Assembly: GCA_021811005.1 (NCBI GenBank)
Contig: JAJZPY010000005.1
Coordinates: forward strand, 1 to 29,480
Direction: 5' to 3'
Length of the DNA: 29,480 nt
From: Pseudomonadota bacterium
GTDB taxonomy: Bacteria > Pseudomonadota > Gammaproteobacteria > Burkholderiales > Ferrovaceae
Below the pieces are notes generated by a model that was given only the letters and a program-made list of their open reading frames with translations, made no database searches and was not told where the DNA came from. This document shows, in pieces, positions 7,400-16,253 of the stretch (position 1 is its first letter; each line of letters starts with the position of its first letter). Both the position numbers and the translations under genes were made by a program.

Positions 7400-8841
7400 T
7401 GCCCAGGCGCTCATTCCTGCCCGTGCTGCCGGCGCTGCTGCTGGCCGGATGCGCGCTGGGTCCGGATTTCAAGGCGCCTGCGGCGCCGGACAGTGAGCGC
7501 TACCTGGCGCAGCCGGAGCCGTCCTCCACCGTGGCGGCCGATGGCCGCTCCCAGCAATTCGAGCGCGCAGCCCAGCCGCAGGCCCAATGGTGGCGCGCCT
7601 TCGCTTCACCCGCCCTGGATGCGCTCGTGACCCGGGGGCTGGCCCGCAACGCCAGCCTGGAGGCCGCGCAGGCCAGCCTGCGCCAGAGCGCGCGTGCCCT
7701 GGAGGCCGGCTACGGGGTGTTCTATCCGCAGCTCAACGGGGCCGTGGGGGCGACTCGCGAGAAATTTTCTCCGGTCCTGTTTGGCAGCAGTTCTCCCGGA
7801 CCCACGTTCAATCTGTTTACCCTGTCCGCTTCAGTGGGCTACGCGCTCGACGTGTTTGGCGGCCAGCGACGCCTGGTGGAAGGGCTGGCGGCGCAGCAGG
7901 ACGTGCAGGCGGCGCAGCTTGCCGGCAGCACGCTGGCGCTGGCGGGCAACCTGGTCAACACGGCCATCGCGCGCGCCGCCTACGGGGCCGAGCTGGAAGA
8001 AACGCAGGCGCTGCTGGCGCTGCTGCGACAGCAGGTGAAGCTGGCGCAGGCGCAGGCGGATGCCGGCACGGCGCCCTACGGTACGGTGCTGGCGTTGCAG
8101 GCCCAACTGGCCCAGGGCGAAGGGACGCTGCCGCCGTTGCGGCAGAAGGCGGACCAGGCCGACCACCTGCTGGCCACCCTGTCCGGCGTGCTGCCTTCGC
8201 AATGGCAGGATCCGCCGCTCGCATTTTCCGCGCTGACCCTGCCCGGGCACCTGCCGTTGTCGCTGCCTTCCGAACTGGTGCGCCGCCGTCCGGACATCCA
8301 GGCGGCGGAAGCGACGTTCCATGCGGCGGGCGCGGCCGTGGGGGTGGCCACCGCCGCGCAGTTCCCGAGCTTTAACCTGAGCGGCGCCTACGGTCAGTAC
8401 AGCACCTCCACCGGCACGCTGCTGGCCGGCAACGGCAACTTCTGGAACCTGGGGGTGGACGTGGCGGCGCCGCTGTTCGACGGCGGCACCCTGCGTGCGC
8501 GCCGCCAGGCGGCGGAGGAGACCTACGCGCAAAGCGCCGCCCTCTACCGGCAGACGGTGCTCGATGCGTTCGGCCAGGTGGCGGATGTGCTGCGCGCGCT
8601 GGAACACGATGCCGAAGTGCTGCAGGCCGCCCTGCAGGCGCAGTCTGCCGCGGAAAGCAGCGCGCGGCTGCTGCAGGCCAACGAGCAGGCTGGGCTGGCC
8701 AGCGGGCTGCAGGTGCTGGCGGCACAGGTGCAGGTGCGCCAGGCCAATCTGGCCGTGCTGCAAGCCCGGGCCGTGCGCCTGCAGGACACCACCGCGTATT
8801 TTCTGGCCCTGGGCGGTGGCGACACCCCGGTGGCGCGCTAG
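7399..8841 (+). CDS. NodT-family outer-membrane efflux lipoprotein (TolC-like)
   Basis: A 480-residue outer-membrane factor. The N-terminus is a lipoprotein signal with lipobox LAGC, acylation cysteine C18, followed by ALGPDF, a wording typical of NodT/OprM proteins. Two tandem OEP-type alpha/beta-barrel repeats follow, with the family segment SLPSELVRRRPDIQAAEA near residue 290. It completes the export pathway across the outer membrane. It overlaps the adaptor gene by one base (TGATG). Its stop overlaps the stop of the convergent EamA gene within CTAG (8838-8841), leaving no space for a separate terminator. Confidence 0.95.
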   Translation: MPRRSFLPVLPALLLAGCALGPDFKAPAAPDSERYLAQPEPSSTVAADGRSQQFERAAQPQAQWWRAFASPALDALVTRGLARNASLEAAQASLRQSARALEAGYGVFYPQLNGAVGATREKFSPVLFGSSSPGPTFNLFTLSASVGYALDVFGGQRRLVEGLAAQQDVQAAQLAGSTLALAGNLVNTAIARAAYGAELEETQALLALLRQQVKLAQAQADAGTAPYGTVLALQAQLAQGEGTLPPLRQKADQADHLLATLSGVLPSQWQDPPLAFSALTLPGHLPLSLPSELVRRRPDIQAAEATFHAAGAAVGVATAAQFPSFNLSGAYGQYSTSTGTLLAGNGNFWNLGVDVAAPLFDGGTLRARRQAAEETYAQSAALYRQTVLDAFGQVADVLRALEHDAEVLQAALQAQSAAESSARLLQANEQAGLASGLQVLAAQVQVRQANLAVLQARAVRLQDTTAYFLALGGGDTPVAR

Positions 8842-9734
8842 GGGGTTGCGCGCGCGAGCTTGCGTTGCGGCAGCATGGTGAGCGAGACCGCGCCCAGCAC
8901 CAGCAAGCCTCCCAGCATCTGGGTGTGGGTGGGCATCTGGCCCAGCAGGGATCCCACGGCCATGGCGGCCACCGGCACCAGGTTCAGGAAAATCGCAGCC
9001 CGTGCTGCGCCCAGGCGCGCGATGCCGGTGGTCCAGAACAGATAGGCCAGCACCGTGCCCCCCACCACCATCACGGCCAGCGCGCCGCCCGCGGGGGCGC
9101 CCAGGCCCGTCAGCGGTTCGCCGCTGGCGAGCGCCACCACCGCCAGCACCAGGGCGCCGGCGGCCATGACCCAGGTGGTGTTGGCCAGTGCCGAACCCTG
9201 GACTGGCATGTAGCGCCGGCTCAGCACGTTGTAGAGCGCCCAGCAGGCGTCCGCCGCCAGCATCATCAGGTCGCCGCTCGACAGGCTGCGGGTGTCGGCG
9301 CCATGGCCCTGAGTGACCACCACCGCCACGCCCAGCAGGGCCACCGGCAGTGCCAGGAGGTGGCGCGCCGACAGCTGTTCGCGCAGCAGGGCGGCCGCCA
9401 GCAGCGTGGTGAGCAGGGGATTGGTGGCCATGATGAGCGCCGCGTTGTTGGCGGAGGTGTACTGCAGGCCGAAAAAGAAGAACAGGTTGAAGCCCACGAT
9501 GCCGGTCACGCCCAGCAGCGCGTAACGGGAGGCATGGGCGCGCACCAGCGGCAGCAGGGGCTCCTGCTGCAGGAAACAGTAGGCAAACATGAGCAGCGCC
9601 CCCAGCAGGAATCGCAGCGCGGCCGCCCACAGTGGCGCCAGGTCCCTGAGCACGTAGCCCCCCAGCACGAAATTCGCGCCCCAGAAAAAGGCGGCCAGCA
9701 ACACCAGCAACACAGTCCGCGAGGTTCCGGGCAT
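8838..9734 (-). CDS. EamA-family (drug/metabolite) transporter
   Basis: A 298-residue protein with about ten transmembrane helices arranged as two EamA repeats (about 8-140 and 150-290). The first begins with the characteristic LLAAFFWGANFVLGGYVLRD stretch, and the second has SGDLMMLAADACWALYNVLSRR. These are inner-membrane exporters or permeases of small metabolites such as amino acids. The start ATG 9734 has a good GGAGA Shine-Dalgarno seven bases upstream. The gene is divergent from a GcvA-like LysR gene across 97 AT-rich bases, a common arrangement for LysR-controlled EamA exporters. The substrate is unknown. Confidence 0.94.
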   Translation of the reverse strand: MPGTSRTVLLVLLAAFFWGANFVLGGYVLRDLAPLWAAALRFLLGALLMFAYCFLQQEPLLPLVRAHASRYALLGVTGIVGFNLFFFFGLQYTSANNAALIMATNPLLTTLLAAALLREQLSARHLLALPVALLGVAVVVTQGHGADTRSLSSGDLMMLAADACWALYNVLSRRYMPVQGSALANTTWVMAAGALVLAVVALASGEPLTGLGAPAGGALAVMVVGGTVLAYLFWTTGIARLGAARAAIFLNLVPVAAMAVGSLLGQMPTHTQMLGGLLVLGAVSLTMLPQRKLARATP

Positions 9735-9774
9735 GGCAGTCTCCGTTAGAAAAATTATGGATTGTTGACTGTAT

Positions 9775-9793
9775 TTCGTTGTTTAATAACGAA
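9775..9793. promoter_or_regulatory. Interrupted palindrome, candidate LysR operator
   Basis: TTCGTTGTTTAATAACGAA consists of perfect 6-base inverted arms separated by 7 bases. It lies between the divergent EamA and LysR genes in an AT-rich stretch unlike the GC-rich surroundings. The size and symmetry are of the kind LysR regulators bind (T-N11-A type sites). A TTGACT hexamer at 9765-9770 lies just upstream. The link to the adjacent regulator is inferred. Confidence 0.42.
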
Positions 9794-9831
9794 CAAGCGA
9801 AATTTATTTTGTTTATTGTTTAGAAAAACTC

Positions 9832-10743
9832 ATGCCAAGACGCCTCCCTTCCCTGAATGCGCTGCGCGCGTTCGAAGCGGCCGCACGCCACCAGTCCTTC
9901 GTGCGCGCCGCGGAAGAGCTGCACGTCACGCCGGGGGCGATCAGCCAGCACATCAAGTCCCTGGAAGACGATCTGGGCGTGACCCTGTTCCGGCGCGGGC
10001 GCAGGCTGGCCTTGAGCGATGCGGCCGGCGAACTTTGGCCCCTGGTGGCCGATGCCTTCGACCAGATCGAGCGCGCGGTTTCGAAAGTGCGCCAGCAGGG
10101 CGCCGGCAACACGCTCGTGGTGTCCACGCCCCCGGCTTTTGCCTCGCGTTGGCTGATTCCCCGCCTGGAAGCGTTCCAGGAGCGCCATCCGGGCATCGAG
10201 CTGCGCCTGCTGGCCACCCAGCGCCTGGTGAACTTTCAGCTGGAAGACGTGGACCTGGCCATTCGCTTTGGCACGGGCGACTATCCCGGCCTGCAGGTGG
10301 AACGGCTGATGCCGGAAGCCATCATTCCGGTGGCGGCACCGGCGCTGGCGCAGGACATTCGCACGCCGGCCGACCTGGCGCGCAGCCCGTTGCTGGAAGA
10401 CGAATCCCATGCGGGCAGCGGGCTGTTTCCGGATTGGGCCACGTGGCTGGCCACGCTGGGCGTGCGCGGCGGGGCGCCGTTGCGCATCCGCCGTTTCGGC
10501 GACACGAGCCTGGCCCTGCAGGCCGCCAGCACCGGCCTGGGCGCCACCCTCACCTGGTACAGCCTGGTGGTGGACGATCTGCAGGCCGGTCGCCTGGTCC
10601 ACCTGCTCAACCAGACCATTCCCACGTCACTGGGTTATCACCTGGTGGTGCCCCCCAACCGCGTCTCGCTGCACAAGGTGCAGGCGTTCCGTGCCTGGCT
10701 GCTGGAAGCGTCCGCGCGCCAGGCGCCGCCTGCGGGCGCCTGA
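9832..10743 (+). CDS. LysR-family transcriptional regulator (GcvA-like)
   Basis: A 303-residue LysR protein. Its helix-turn-helix spans about residues 6-65 (LPSLNALRAFEAAARHQSF, then VTPGAISQHIKSLEDDLG), closely matching GcvA wording. The effector domain is at about 92-295. It is divergent from the EamA transporter gene, with a palindrome in the shared region, so it probably controls that transporter and itself. No clear Shine-Dalgarno precedes ATG 9832, and the leader is AT-rich. It converges with the Slp lipoprotein gene, with one base between the two stops. It is distinct from the regulator at 440-1324, which shares only the family. Confidence 0.94.
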   Translation: MPRRLPSLNALRAFEAAARHQSFVRAAEELHVTPGAISQHIKSLEDDLGVTLFRRGRRLALSDAAGELWPLVADAFDQIERAVSKVRQQGAGNTLVVSTPPAFASRWLIPRLEAFQERHPGIELRLLATQRLVNFQLEDVDLAIRFGTGDYPGLQVERLMPEAIIPVAAPALAQDIRTPADLARSPLLEDESHAGSGLFPDWATWLATLGVRGGAPLRIRRFGDTSLALQAASTGLGATLTWYSLVVDDLQAGRLVHLLNQTIPTSLGYHLVVPPNRVSLHKVQAFRAWLLEASARQAPPAGA

Positions 10744-10744
10744 A

Positions 10745-11302
10745 TCACCAGCCCATGCCCCAGGGCACGCCCATCGGTCCCATGGGCCCGTACATCCAGG
10801 GTTCCTGGTACATGAAGGGGTCGGGGCCAAAGTTCATGGCGGGATCAAACGGCTGCAGCACCTGTTTGGGCCACAGGTACACGGTATCGGCCGCCACCTG
10901 CGGGTACACATAGTCGCGCCGGCCGATCTTGCCGATGGTGGGCGTCTGCAGGGTGCCCAGCACGGTGATTTCGCGCTGGGGCGCATACACTTCCGGATCG
11001 TAAAAACCCGCCAGGCAGGCCATGAAACGTCCGTCGCTGCGGTCGTCCCGTTCGGGCCGGGCCCGCTCGTCGAGGGGACGGTGCACCACTTCAAAGCAGG
11101 TGTCCTTGGGGCCGGGCAGGGTGCGCACGAGGGTGCCGCCCCAGCGCACGCGCAAGCCCACCACGTCCGGCCGGCTTTGCGCCTGGCCGATCGTCACGTC
11201 GGCAAAATCGTTGCCGGACAGCGGTGCGGGAACCAGCAGCGTGCTGCAGGCAGAGAGTGCCGTGCAAAGCACGGCAAGGGCGGGAAGGAGAGCGCGGCGC
11301 AT
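10745..11302 (-). CDS. Slp-family outer-membrane lipoprotein
   Basis: A 185-residue protein with a lipoprotein signal ending LSACS (acylation cysteine C19). An Slp/YeaY-like domain follows: early PLSGNDFADVTIGQAQ, then VRWGGTL, TCFEVVHRPLD, GRFMACLAGFYDPEVYAPQREITVLGTL, and ending near the KIGRRDYVYPQV segment. Members are outer-membrane lipoproteins linked in E. coli to starvation and stationary phase. The last 30 residues form an unusual tail rich in Met, Pro, Trp, Gly and Tyr (repeated MYGPMGPMG-like pieces), which is beyond the core family fold. The gene stands alone between two unrelated genes, converging with the LysR gene. Confidence 0.9.
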   Translation of the reverse strand: MRRALLPALAVLCTALSACSTLLVPAPLSGNDFADVTIGQAQSRPDVVGLRVRWGGTLVRTLPGPKDTCFEVVHRPLDERARPERDDRSDGRFMACLAGFYDPEVYAPQREITVLGTLQTPTIGKIGRRDYVYPQVAADTVYLWPKQVLQPFDPAMNFGPDPFMYQEPWMYGPMGPMGVPWGMGW

Positions 11303-11359
11303 GCCGTCATGGTAACGAAGATCCCGTTGCAGACTGTGCCCGGGTTGTAAGCAAAGCTT

Positions 11360-13408
11360 TCAGGCGCGCAGTTCGTGTGCAGGCACCGGGCGCCCCAGCA
11401 GGTAGCCCTGCAGCATGTGGCAGCCCAGGCGGGTGAGGAATTCCTTCTGTTCGGGCGTTTCCACGCCTTCTGCCACGATTCCGAGATTGAGCGTGCGTCC
11501 GAGCGCCACGATGGCGGACACGATGGCGGCATCGTCCGCATCGTGCGCGAGGTCACGCACGAACCCGCGGTCGATCTTGAGTTCGTCGGCCGGCAACCGC
11601 TTCAGGTAGAGCAGGCTGGAGTACCCGGTGCCGAAATCGTCGATGCTGATTTTCACGCCCATGTGGTGCAGCTGGCGCAGGATGCGAAGGCTCGCGGTCA
11701 CGTCGCGCATGGCGGTGGATTCCGTGATTTCCAGTGTCAGATGGTGGGGCGGCAAGGCGTGGCGGGCCAGGGTTGTTTCCACGGCATGCACCAGGCTGGC
11801 ATGGCTGAACTGCAGCGTTGACAGGTTGACCGCCATGGTCCATCGCTCCCGCCCTTCGCGCAGCCATTGCGCCATTTGCCGGCAGGCTTCGTCCAGAACC
11901 CAGTTGCCGAGGGGAATGATGAGTCCGGTGCTTTCGGCCACGGGAATGAAGCGGTCGGGCGGAATGAGTCCCTGCTCGGGATGCTGCCAGCGCACCAGGG
12001 CTTCCACGCCGATGACGGCGCCATCCGGCACGGACACTTTGGGCTGGTAGTAGAGCACCAGCTCCTGGCGCTCCAGGGCCTGGTGGAGATCCTGCACCAG
12101 GCGCAGCTGTTCATGCGCGTTGGTGTTCATGGACCATTCGAAAAAGCAGCAGGTGTTGCGTCCCAGCGCCTTGGCGTGCTGCACGGCGGCACCGGCGTTG
12201 GTGAAAAGGTCGTTGGGCTGCCGGCCGTTTTCCGGGTAGAGCGCGATGCCGATGCTGGCCGAAACATGCAGGGCATGGCCTTCCACATGAAACGGGAGAT
12301 GCAGGGCGGCCAGCAGCTTGTCGGCGATGGCGGCCGCGTCCTGGGCTTTCGGGATGTCGGCCAGCACCACGAATTCGTCGCTGCCCATGCGCGCCACCAT
12401 GTCGTGGGCGCGCACCGTGGATTCGAGACGTTGCGTGATTTCCACCAGCAGCTGGTCGCCCACCTGGTGGCCGTAAGCGTCATTGATGCTTTTGAAACCG
12501 TCCAGGTCCAGGAGCAGCAGGGCAAAGCGCGTTCTTTCCCGTTCCCCCACCTGGATTGCCTGGGCCAGACGATCTTCCAGCAGCGTGCGGTTGGGCAGTT
12601 TGGTGAGCGCGTCGTGCAGGGTGAGGTAGCGCAGTTCGCGGTTGGCTTCCTGCAGGGAGGTTGCGAGCAGCGTCGTGCGCGTTTCCATGCGGAAGTCCAT
12701 CAGGGACGTGAGCAGCGCAATGCCCATCACGGCCAGGGTGGAGAGGATGATGACGAGCGCCAGCCAGCCGGTGCTCAAGGAGCCCTGGGCAGCGCCGCAC
12801 ACGCTCCCTTGCGGGAACTCCGCAGCGGCCATGCCGGTGTAGTGCATGCCGACGATGGCAAAGCCCATGATCACGGCGGCACCGGCGCGCCAGGCCCGCA
12901 CCCGGGACGAATGCTGCCGCAAATGGAACGCCAGGTGCAGTGCCGTGCCGGAAGCCAGGACGGCGATCAGGATCGACAGCACGAAGAGGGTCGGTTCGTA
13001 ACGGATGGGCGGGGCCATGCGCATGGCGGCCATGCCCGTGTAATGCATGCCGGACACGCCGGCGCCCATCAGCAGGGCGCTGGTCGCCAGCCGCGCCCAG
13101 GGCAGGTGTTCCTGACAGACGATCCACAGGGCGAATGCGGAAGACGCGATGGCAATGACGAGCGACAGCAGGGTGATGAACGGGTCGAAGCCCAGCGGGA
13201 TGGGGAGACTGAATGCCAGCATGCCCACGAAGTGCATGGACCAGATGCCGAACCCCATGGCGCAGGCACCGCCGGCGAGCCACCAGCGGGAAGTCCGGCC
13301 TCGCGTCGTGGTCACCCGCGCGGCCATGTCCAGTGCCGTGTACGACGCCAGGATGGCCACGATCAGCGAAAAAAAGACCAGCAGGCTGTTGTAATTTCCA
13401 ACCAGCAA
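11360..13408 (-). CDS. MHYT-GGDEF-EAL membrane signalling protein
   Basis: A 682-residue protein. The N-terminal integral-membrane MHYT domain (about 1-240, about seven helices) has three MHYT-type motifs: SMHFVGM near 57, GMHYTGM near 120 and GMHYTGM near 185. The domain is proposed to bind copper and sense gases such as oxygen, CO or NO. The GGDEF domain (about 265-420) has the signature altered to GSDEF with an RAHD I-site before it. The EAL domain (about 435-680) keeps EALVRW, EITES, DDFGTGYSSL, KIDRGF and AEGVET. Phosphodiesterase activity is therefore likely and cyclase activity uncertain. TTG 13408 is taken as start: the preceding G-run gives a plausible ribosome site and the MHYT domain begins immediately. 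Confidence 0.93.
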   Translation of the reverse strand: MLVGNYNSLLVFFSLIVAILASYTALDMAARVTTTRGRTSRWWLAGGACAMGFGIWSMHFVGMLAFSLPIPLGFDPFITLLSLVIAIASSAFALWIVCQEHLPWARLATSALLMGAGVSGMHYTGMAAMRMAPPIRYEPTLFVLSILIAVLASGTALHLAFHLRQHSSRVRAWRAGAAVIMGFAIVGMHYTGMAAAEFPQGSVCGAAQGSLSTGWLALVIILSTLAVMGIALLTSLMDFRMETRTTLLATSLQEANRELRYLTLHDALTKLPNRTLLEDRLAQAIQVGERERTRFALLLLDLDGFKSINDAYGHQVGDQLLVEITQRLESTVRAHDMVARMGSDEFVVLADIPKAQDAAAIADKLLAALHLPFHVEGHALHVSASIGIALYPENGRQPNDLFTNAGAAVQHAKALGRNTCCFFEWSMNTNAHEQLRLVQDLHQALERQELVLYYQPKVSVPDGAVIGVEALVRWQHPEQGLIPPDRFIPVAESTGLIIPLGNWVLDEACRQMAQWLREGRERWTMAVNLSTLQFSHASLVHAVETTLARHALPPHHLTLEITESTAMRDVTASLRILRQLHHMGVKISIDDFGTGYSSLLYLKRLPADELKIDRGFVRDLAHDADDAAIVSAIVALGRTLNLGIVAEGVETPEQKEFLTRLGCHMLQGYLLGRPVPAHELRA

Positions 13409-13481
13409 CGATTCCCCCCCGGACGCGTTGCGCGGTGATGTCTAGACGGCCATTGTAGCACCCGGGCCGCAGGGGATCGTC

Positions 13482-16253
13482 TCAATAGCAGATGGGTTTT
13501 CTGACCAGGGTTTCGAACGCTTCCGGCGGGATGGGCTGGGCAAACAGGTAGCCTTGCGCGTAGTCGCATCCGGCCGCGGCCAGGATGTTGCGCTGGGCCA
13601 GGGTTTCGACGCCTTCGGCGATGACTTTCAGTCCCAGCCGGCGCGCCATGACGATGATGGCTTCGCACAGTGCGAGGTTGTTGGGGTCGGTTTCCAGGTG
13701 TTCCACGAAGGAACGGTCGATCTTCAGGTAATCCACATCGAATTTGCGCAGGTAGGACAGCGAGGAATAGCCGGTGCCGAAATCGTCGATGGCCACCTGG
13801 ATTTCCGCGTCCCGGAAACGCAGCAGGGTGTCGCTCACCTTCGACTGGGCATCGAGCAGCAGCTGTTCGGTGATTTCAAAAATGATGGCGCGCCCGGGAA
13901 TGCCGAGCGCCTTCAGCTCGTCCAGGCAGGCCAGGTTGTGCGCCTGGTCGTAGAACTGGACCGGGGAGCGGTTCACGCTCACCTGGAAATCGGGATCCAG
14001 CACCTGGCGCCAGCGGGCGGCCTGGCGCACCGATTCGCTGAAGACCCAGTTGCCGATGTCCAGCACCATGCCGGTTTCTTCTGCCAGCGGGATGAAGTCC
14101 ATGGGGCCGAGCAGGCCGCGCACGGGATGGCGCCAGCGGATCAGCGCTTCCGCCTTGTGAATGCGCCCGGTGGCCATTTCCACGATGGGCTGGTAGTGCA
14201 GCAGGAACTGGCCGCCGGCGAGCGCGCTGCGCAGGTCGTTGGTGAGGCGCACGCGGCGCTGGGCCGCTTCATGCAGCGACAGCGTGAAATAGCTGTGCCG
14301 GTTGCGCCCGCTGTTCTTGGCGGCATACATGGCCTGGTCGGCATTCTTGATGAGCGTGTCGATGTCGGCCGCATCGTCGGGATACAGGGCGATGCCGATG
14401 CTGGCGGAAACGAAGGCCACTTCGCTGCCCAGGCGGTAAGGCTCTGCCAGGCGGTCGATGATTTTTTGGGAAATCGCATCCAGGCCCGTGCCGGCGTCGA
14501 GTTCCGGAATGATCACGGCAAACTCGTCGCCGCCCAGCCGCGCCACGGTGTCGGAGGCGCGCACGCAGCCCTGGATGCGGCGGGCCGTTTCCTGCAGGAG
14601 GATGTCGCCCACGTCGTGCCCCAGCGTGTCGTTCACGTCCTTGAACTTGTCGAGGTCGATCAGCAGCAGGGCCGCCTGAAGCTGGGTGCGGGCGGCTTTC
14701 TTGAGTTCCTGCGACAGGCGGTCGCGGAACATGTTGCGGTTGGGCAGCGTGGTGAGGGAATCGAAGTTGGCCTGGGTCCAGATCAGCTCTTCCGACTGCT
14801 TTTTCTCGGTGATGTCGGAAAACAGCGCCACGTAGCGGTGCACCGAGCCGTCTTCGTTGCGCACGGTGTTGATGGTGAGCCATTTGGCATAGGTTTCGCC
14901 GTTCTTGCGGCGGTCCCAGATTTCGCCCTGCCACTGGCCGTGGGTCAGCAGGTCGCGCCACATGGCCTGGAAGTAGGCGCGGTCGTGACGGTCGGACTTG
15001 AACAGGCGGGGATTCTGGCCTTTCACTTCCTCGAAGGTGTAACCCGTGATGCGGGTAAACGCCGGGTTGATGGCGATGATGCGGTTTTCCTCGTCGGTGA
15101 CCACCAGGCCTTCGCCGCTGTTTTTCAGGATGAGCGAAGACAGGCGCGACTGTTCTTCGAACTCGCCGCGTTCGATGGCAATGGCGGCGATGTTGGCATA
15201 GTGGATGACCAGTTCCAGGTCCTGGTCGTCAGGCGTGCGCGGCGTGCGGAAATAAATGGCGAAGGTGCCCAGCAGGCGATCGGCCGCGCCCAGGATGGGT
15301 TGCGACCAGCAGGCGCAGATGCCGGCCTGGATGGCGAGATCCTTGTGGGCGGTCCAGTTGGGGTGGGTGGTGATGTCTTCCACCACCACCATCTTGCGCG
15401 TGTAGGCGGCCTGGCCGCTGGAAGTGACGCCAATGCCGATGGGCCGCCGGTCGATGGCCTGGCGGTAGAAGTCGGGCAGGCTGGGGGCGGCGGCAATCAC
15501 CAGGTGGCTGTTCTGGGCATCCACCAGGCGGATGGTGCACAGCATGTCGGGGCGTTCGGATTCGACGCCCAGGGCGATGGTTTTCAGCACGTCGGTGAGC
15601 GAGGCGCCGCGGGCCAGTTGTTCCAGCGCCTGGTTGCGCAACCGTTCGCGCTGTTCCGAACGCTTTCTTTCGGTGATGTTGCGGCCGATGCCGATCAGGC
15701 CGAGGGGTTGGCCGTCGATGCCGGAATACGGCGTTTTCAGGACCTCCAGGCAAACTTTCTGGCCATCGGGATAGGTGACCCAGCTTTCGATCATGCGCGG
15801 CGCGCCCTGGGCCAGCGTGAGTTCGTCTTCCCGTCGCGCCACGGTGCCCAGGGGCCCGTCCAGCAGGTCGTGGTCGCGCTGTCCCACGATTTCGCTTTCG
15901 GGACGGCCCAGAAACCGTTCGAAGGCCTGGTTGCAGCCCAGATAGACCCCTTCGGAGGTCTTGATGAAAATCAGGTCGGGAATGGAATTCATCACGCTGC
16001 GCAGCAGGGCCTGTTCCTGGGCCGCCTTGGCGCGCAGCAGTTCATTGGCTTCGGTGAGTTCCTGCGAATTCACGCCCAGGGCATTTTCCAGCAGCCGGCG
16101 CTCGTTTTCCGTTTCGTGATAGTGGCGGCTGATGGCGGCCAGCAGCGCCTGCCACGGCTGGCCGGGGGCGAACTCCCGGCCGAAATGGCGCTGCAGCTGC
16201 CGCTCCAGCAGGCGGTGCAGGGGTCTGTCCTGAGGCGGGGCCGCGCTATTCAT
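13482..16253 (-). CDS. PAS-GAF-PAS-GGDEF-EAL sensor, c-di-GMP turnover
   Basis: A 923-residue soluble protein with no membrane segments. The order is: N-terminal helical region (1-80) ending in NSQELTEANELLRAKAAQ, PAS (about 82-200), GAF (about 215-365), PAS/PAC (about 370-490), GGDEF (about 495-655) and EAL (about 665-915). The cyclase motif RLGGDEF is intact with a RASD I-site. The EAL motifs EALIRW, EITEQ, DDFGTGYSSLSYL, KIDRSF and AEGVET are intact, so both activities are possible. Its start overlaps the stop of the FIST gene by 8 bases, so the FIST protein is the probable sensory partner. Such N-terminal helical regions are frequent in proteins encoded next to FIST genes. Confidence 0.94.
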   Translation of the reverse strand: MNSAAPPQDRPLHRLLERQLQRHFGREFAPGQPWQALLAAISRHYHETENERRLLENALGVNSQELTEANELLRAKAAQEQALLRSVMNSIPDLIFIKTSEGVYLGCNQAFERFLGRPESEIVGQRDHDLLDGPLGTVARREDELTLAQGAPRMIESWVTYPDGQKVCLEVLKTPYSGIDGQPLGLIGIGRNITERKRSEQRERLRNQALEQLARGASLTDVLKTIALGVESERPDMLCTIRLVDAQNSHLVIAAAPSLPDFYRQAIDRRPIGIGVTSSGQAAYTRKMVVVEDITTHPNWTAHKDLAIQAGICACWSQPILGAADRLLGTFAIYFRTPRTPDDQDLELVIHYANIAAIAIERGEFEEQSRLSSLILKNSGEGLVVTDEENRIIAINPAFTRITGYTFEEVKGQNPRLFKSDRHDRAYFQAMWRDLLTHGQWQGEIWDRRKNGETYAKWLTINTVRNEDGSVHRYVALFSDITEKKQSEELIWTQANFDSLTTLPNRNMFRDRLSQELKKAARTQLQAALLLIDLDKFKDVNDTLGHDVGDILLQETARRIQGCVRASDTVARLGGDEFAVIIPELDAGTGLDAISQKIIDRLAEPYRLGSEVAFVSASIGIALYPDDAADIDTLIKNADQAMYAAKNSGRNRHSYFTLSLHEAAQRRVRLTNDLRSALAGGQFLLHYQPIVEMATGRIHKAEALIRWRHPVRGLLGPMDFIPLAEETGMVLDIGNWVFSESVRQAARWRQVLDPDFQVSVNRSPVQFYDQAHNLACLDELKALGIPGRAIIFEITEQLLLDAQSKVSDTLLRFRDAEIQVAIDDFGTGYSSLSYLRKFDVDYLKIDRSFVEHLETDPNNLALCEAIIVMARRLGLKVIAEGVETLAQRNILAAAGCDYAQGYLFAQPIPPEAFETLVRKPICY

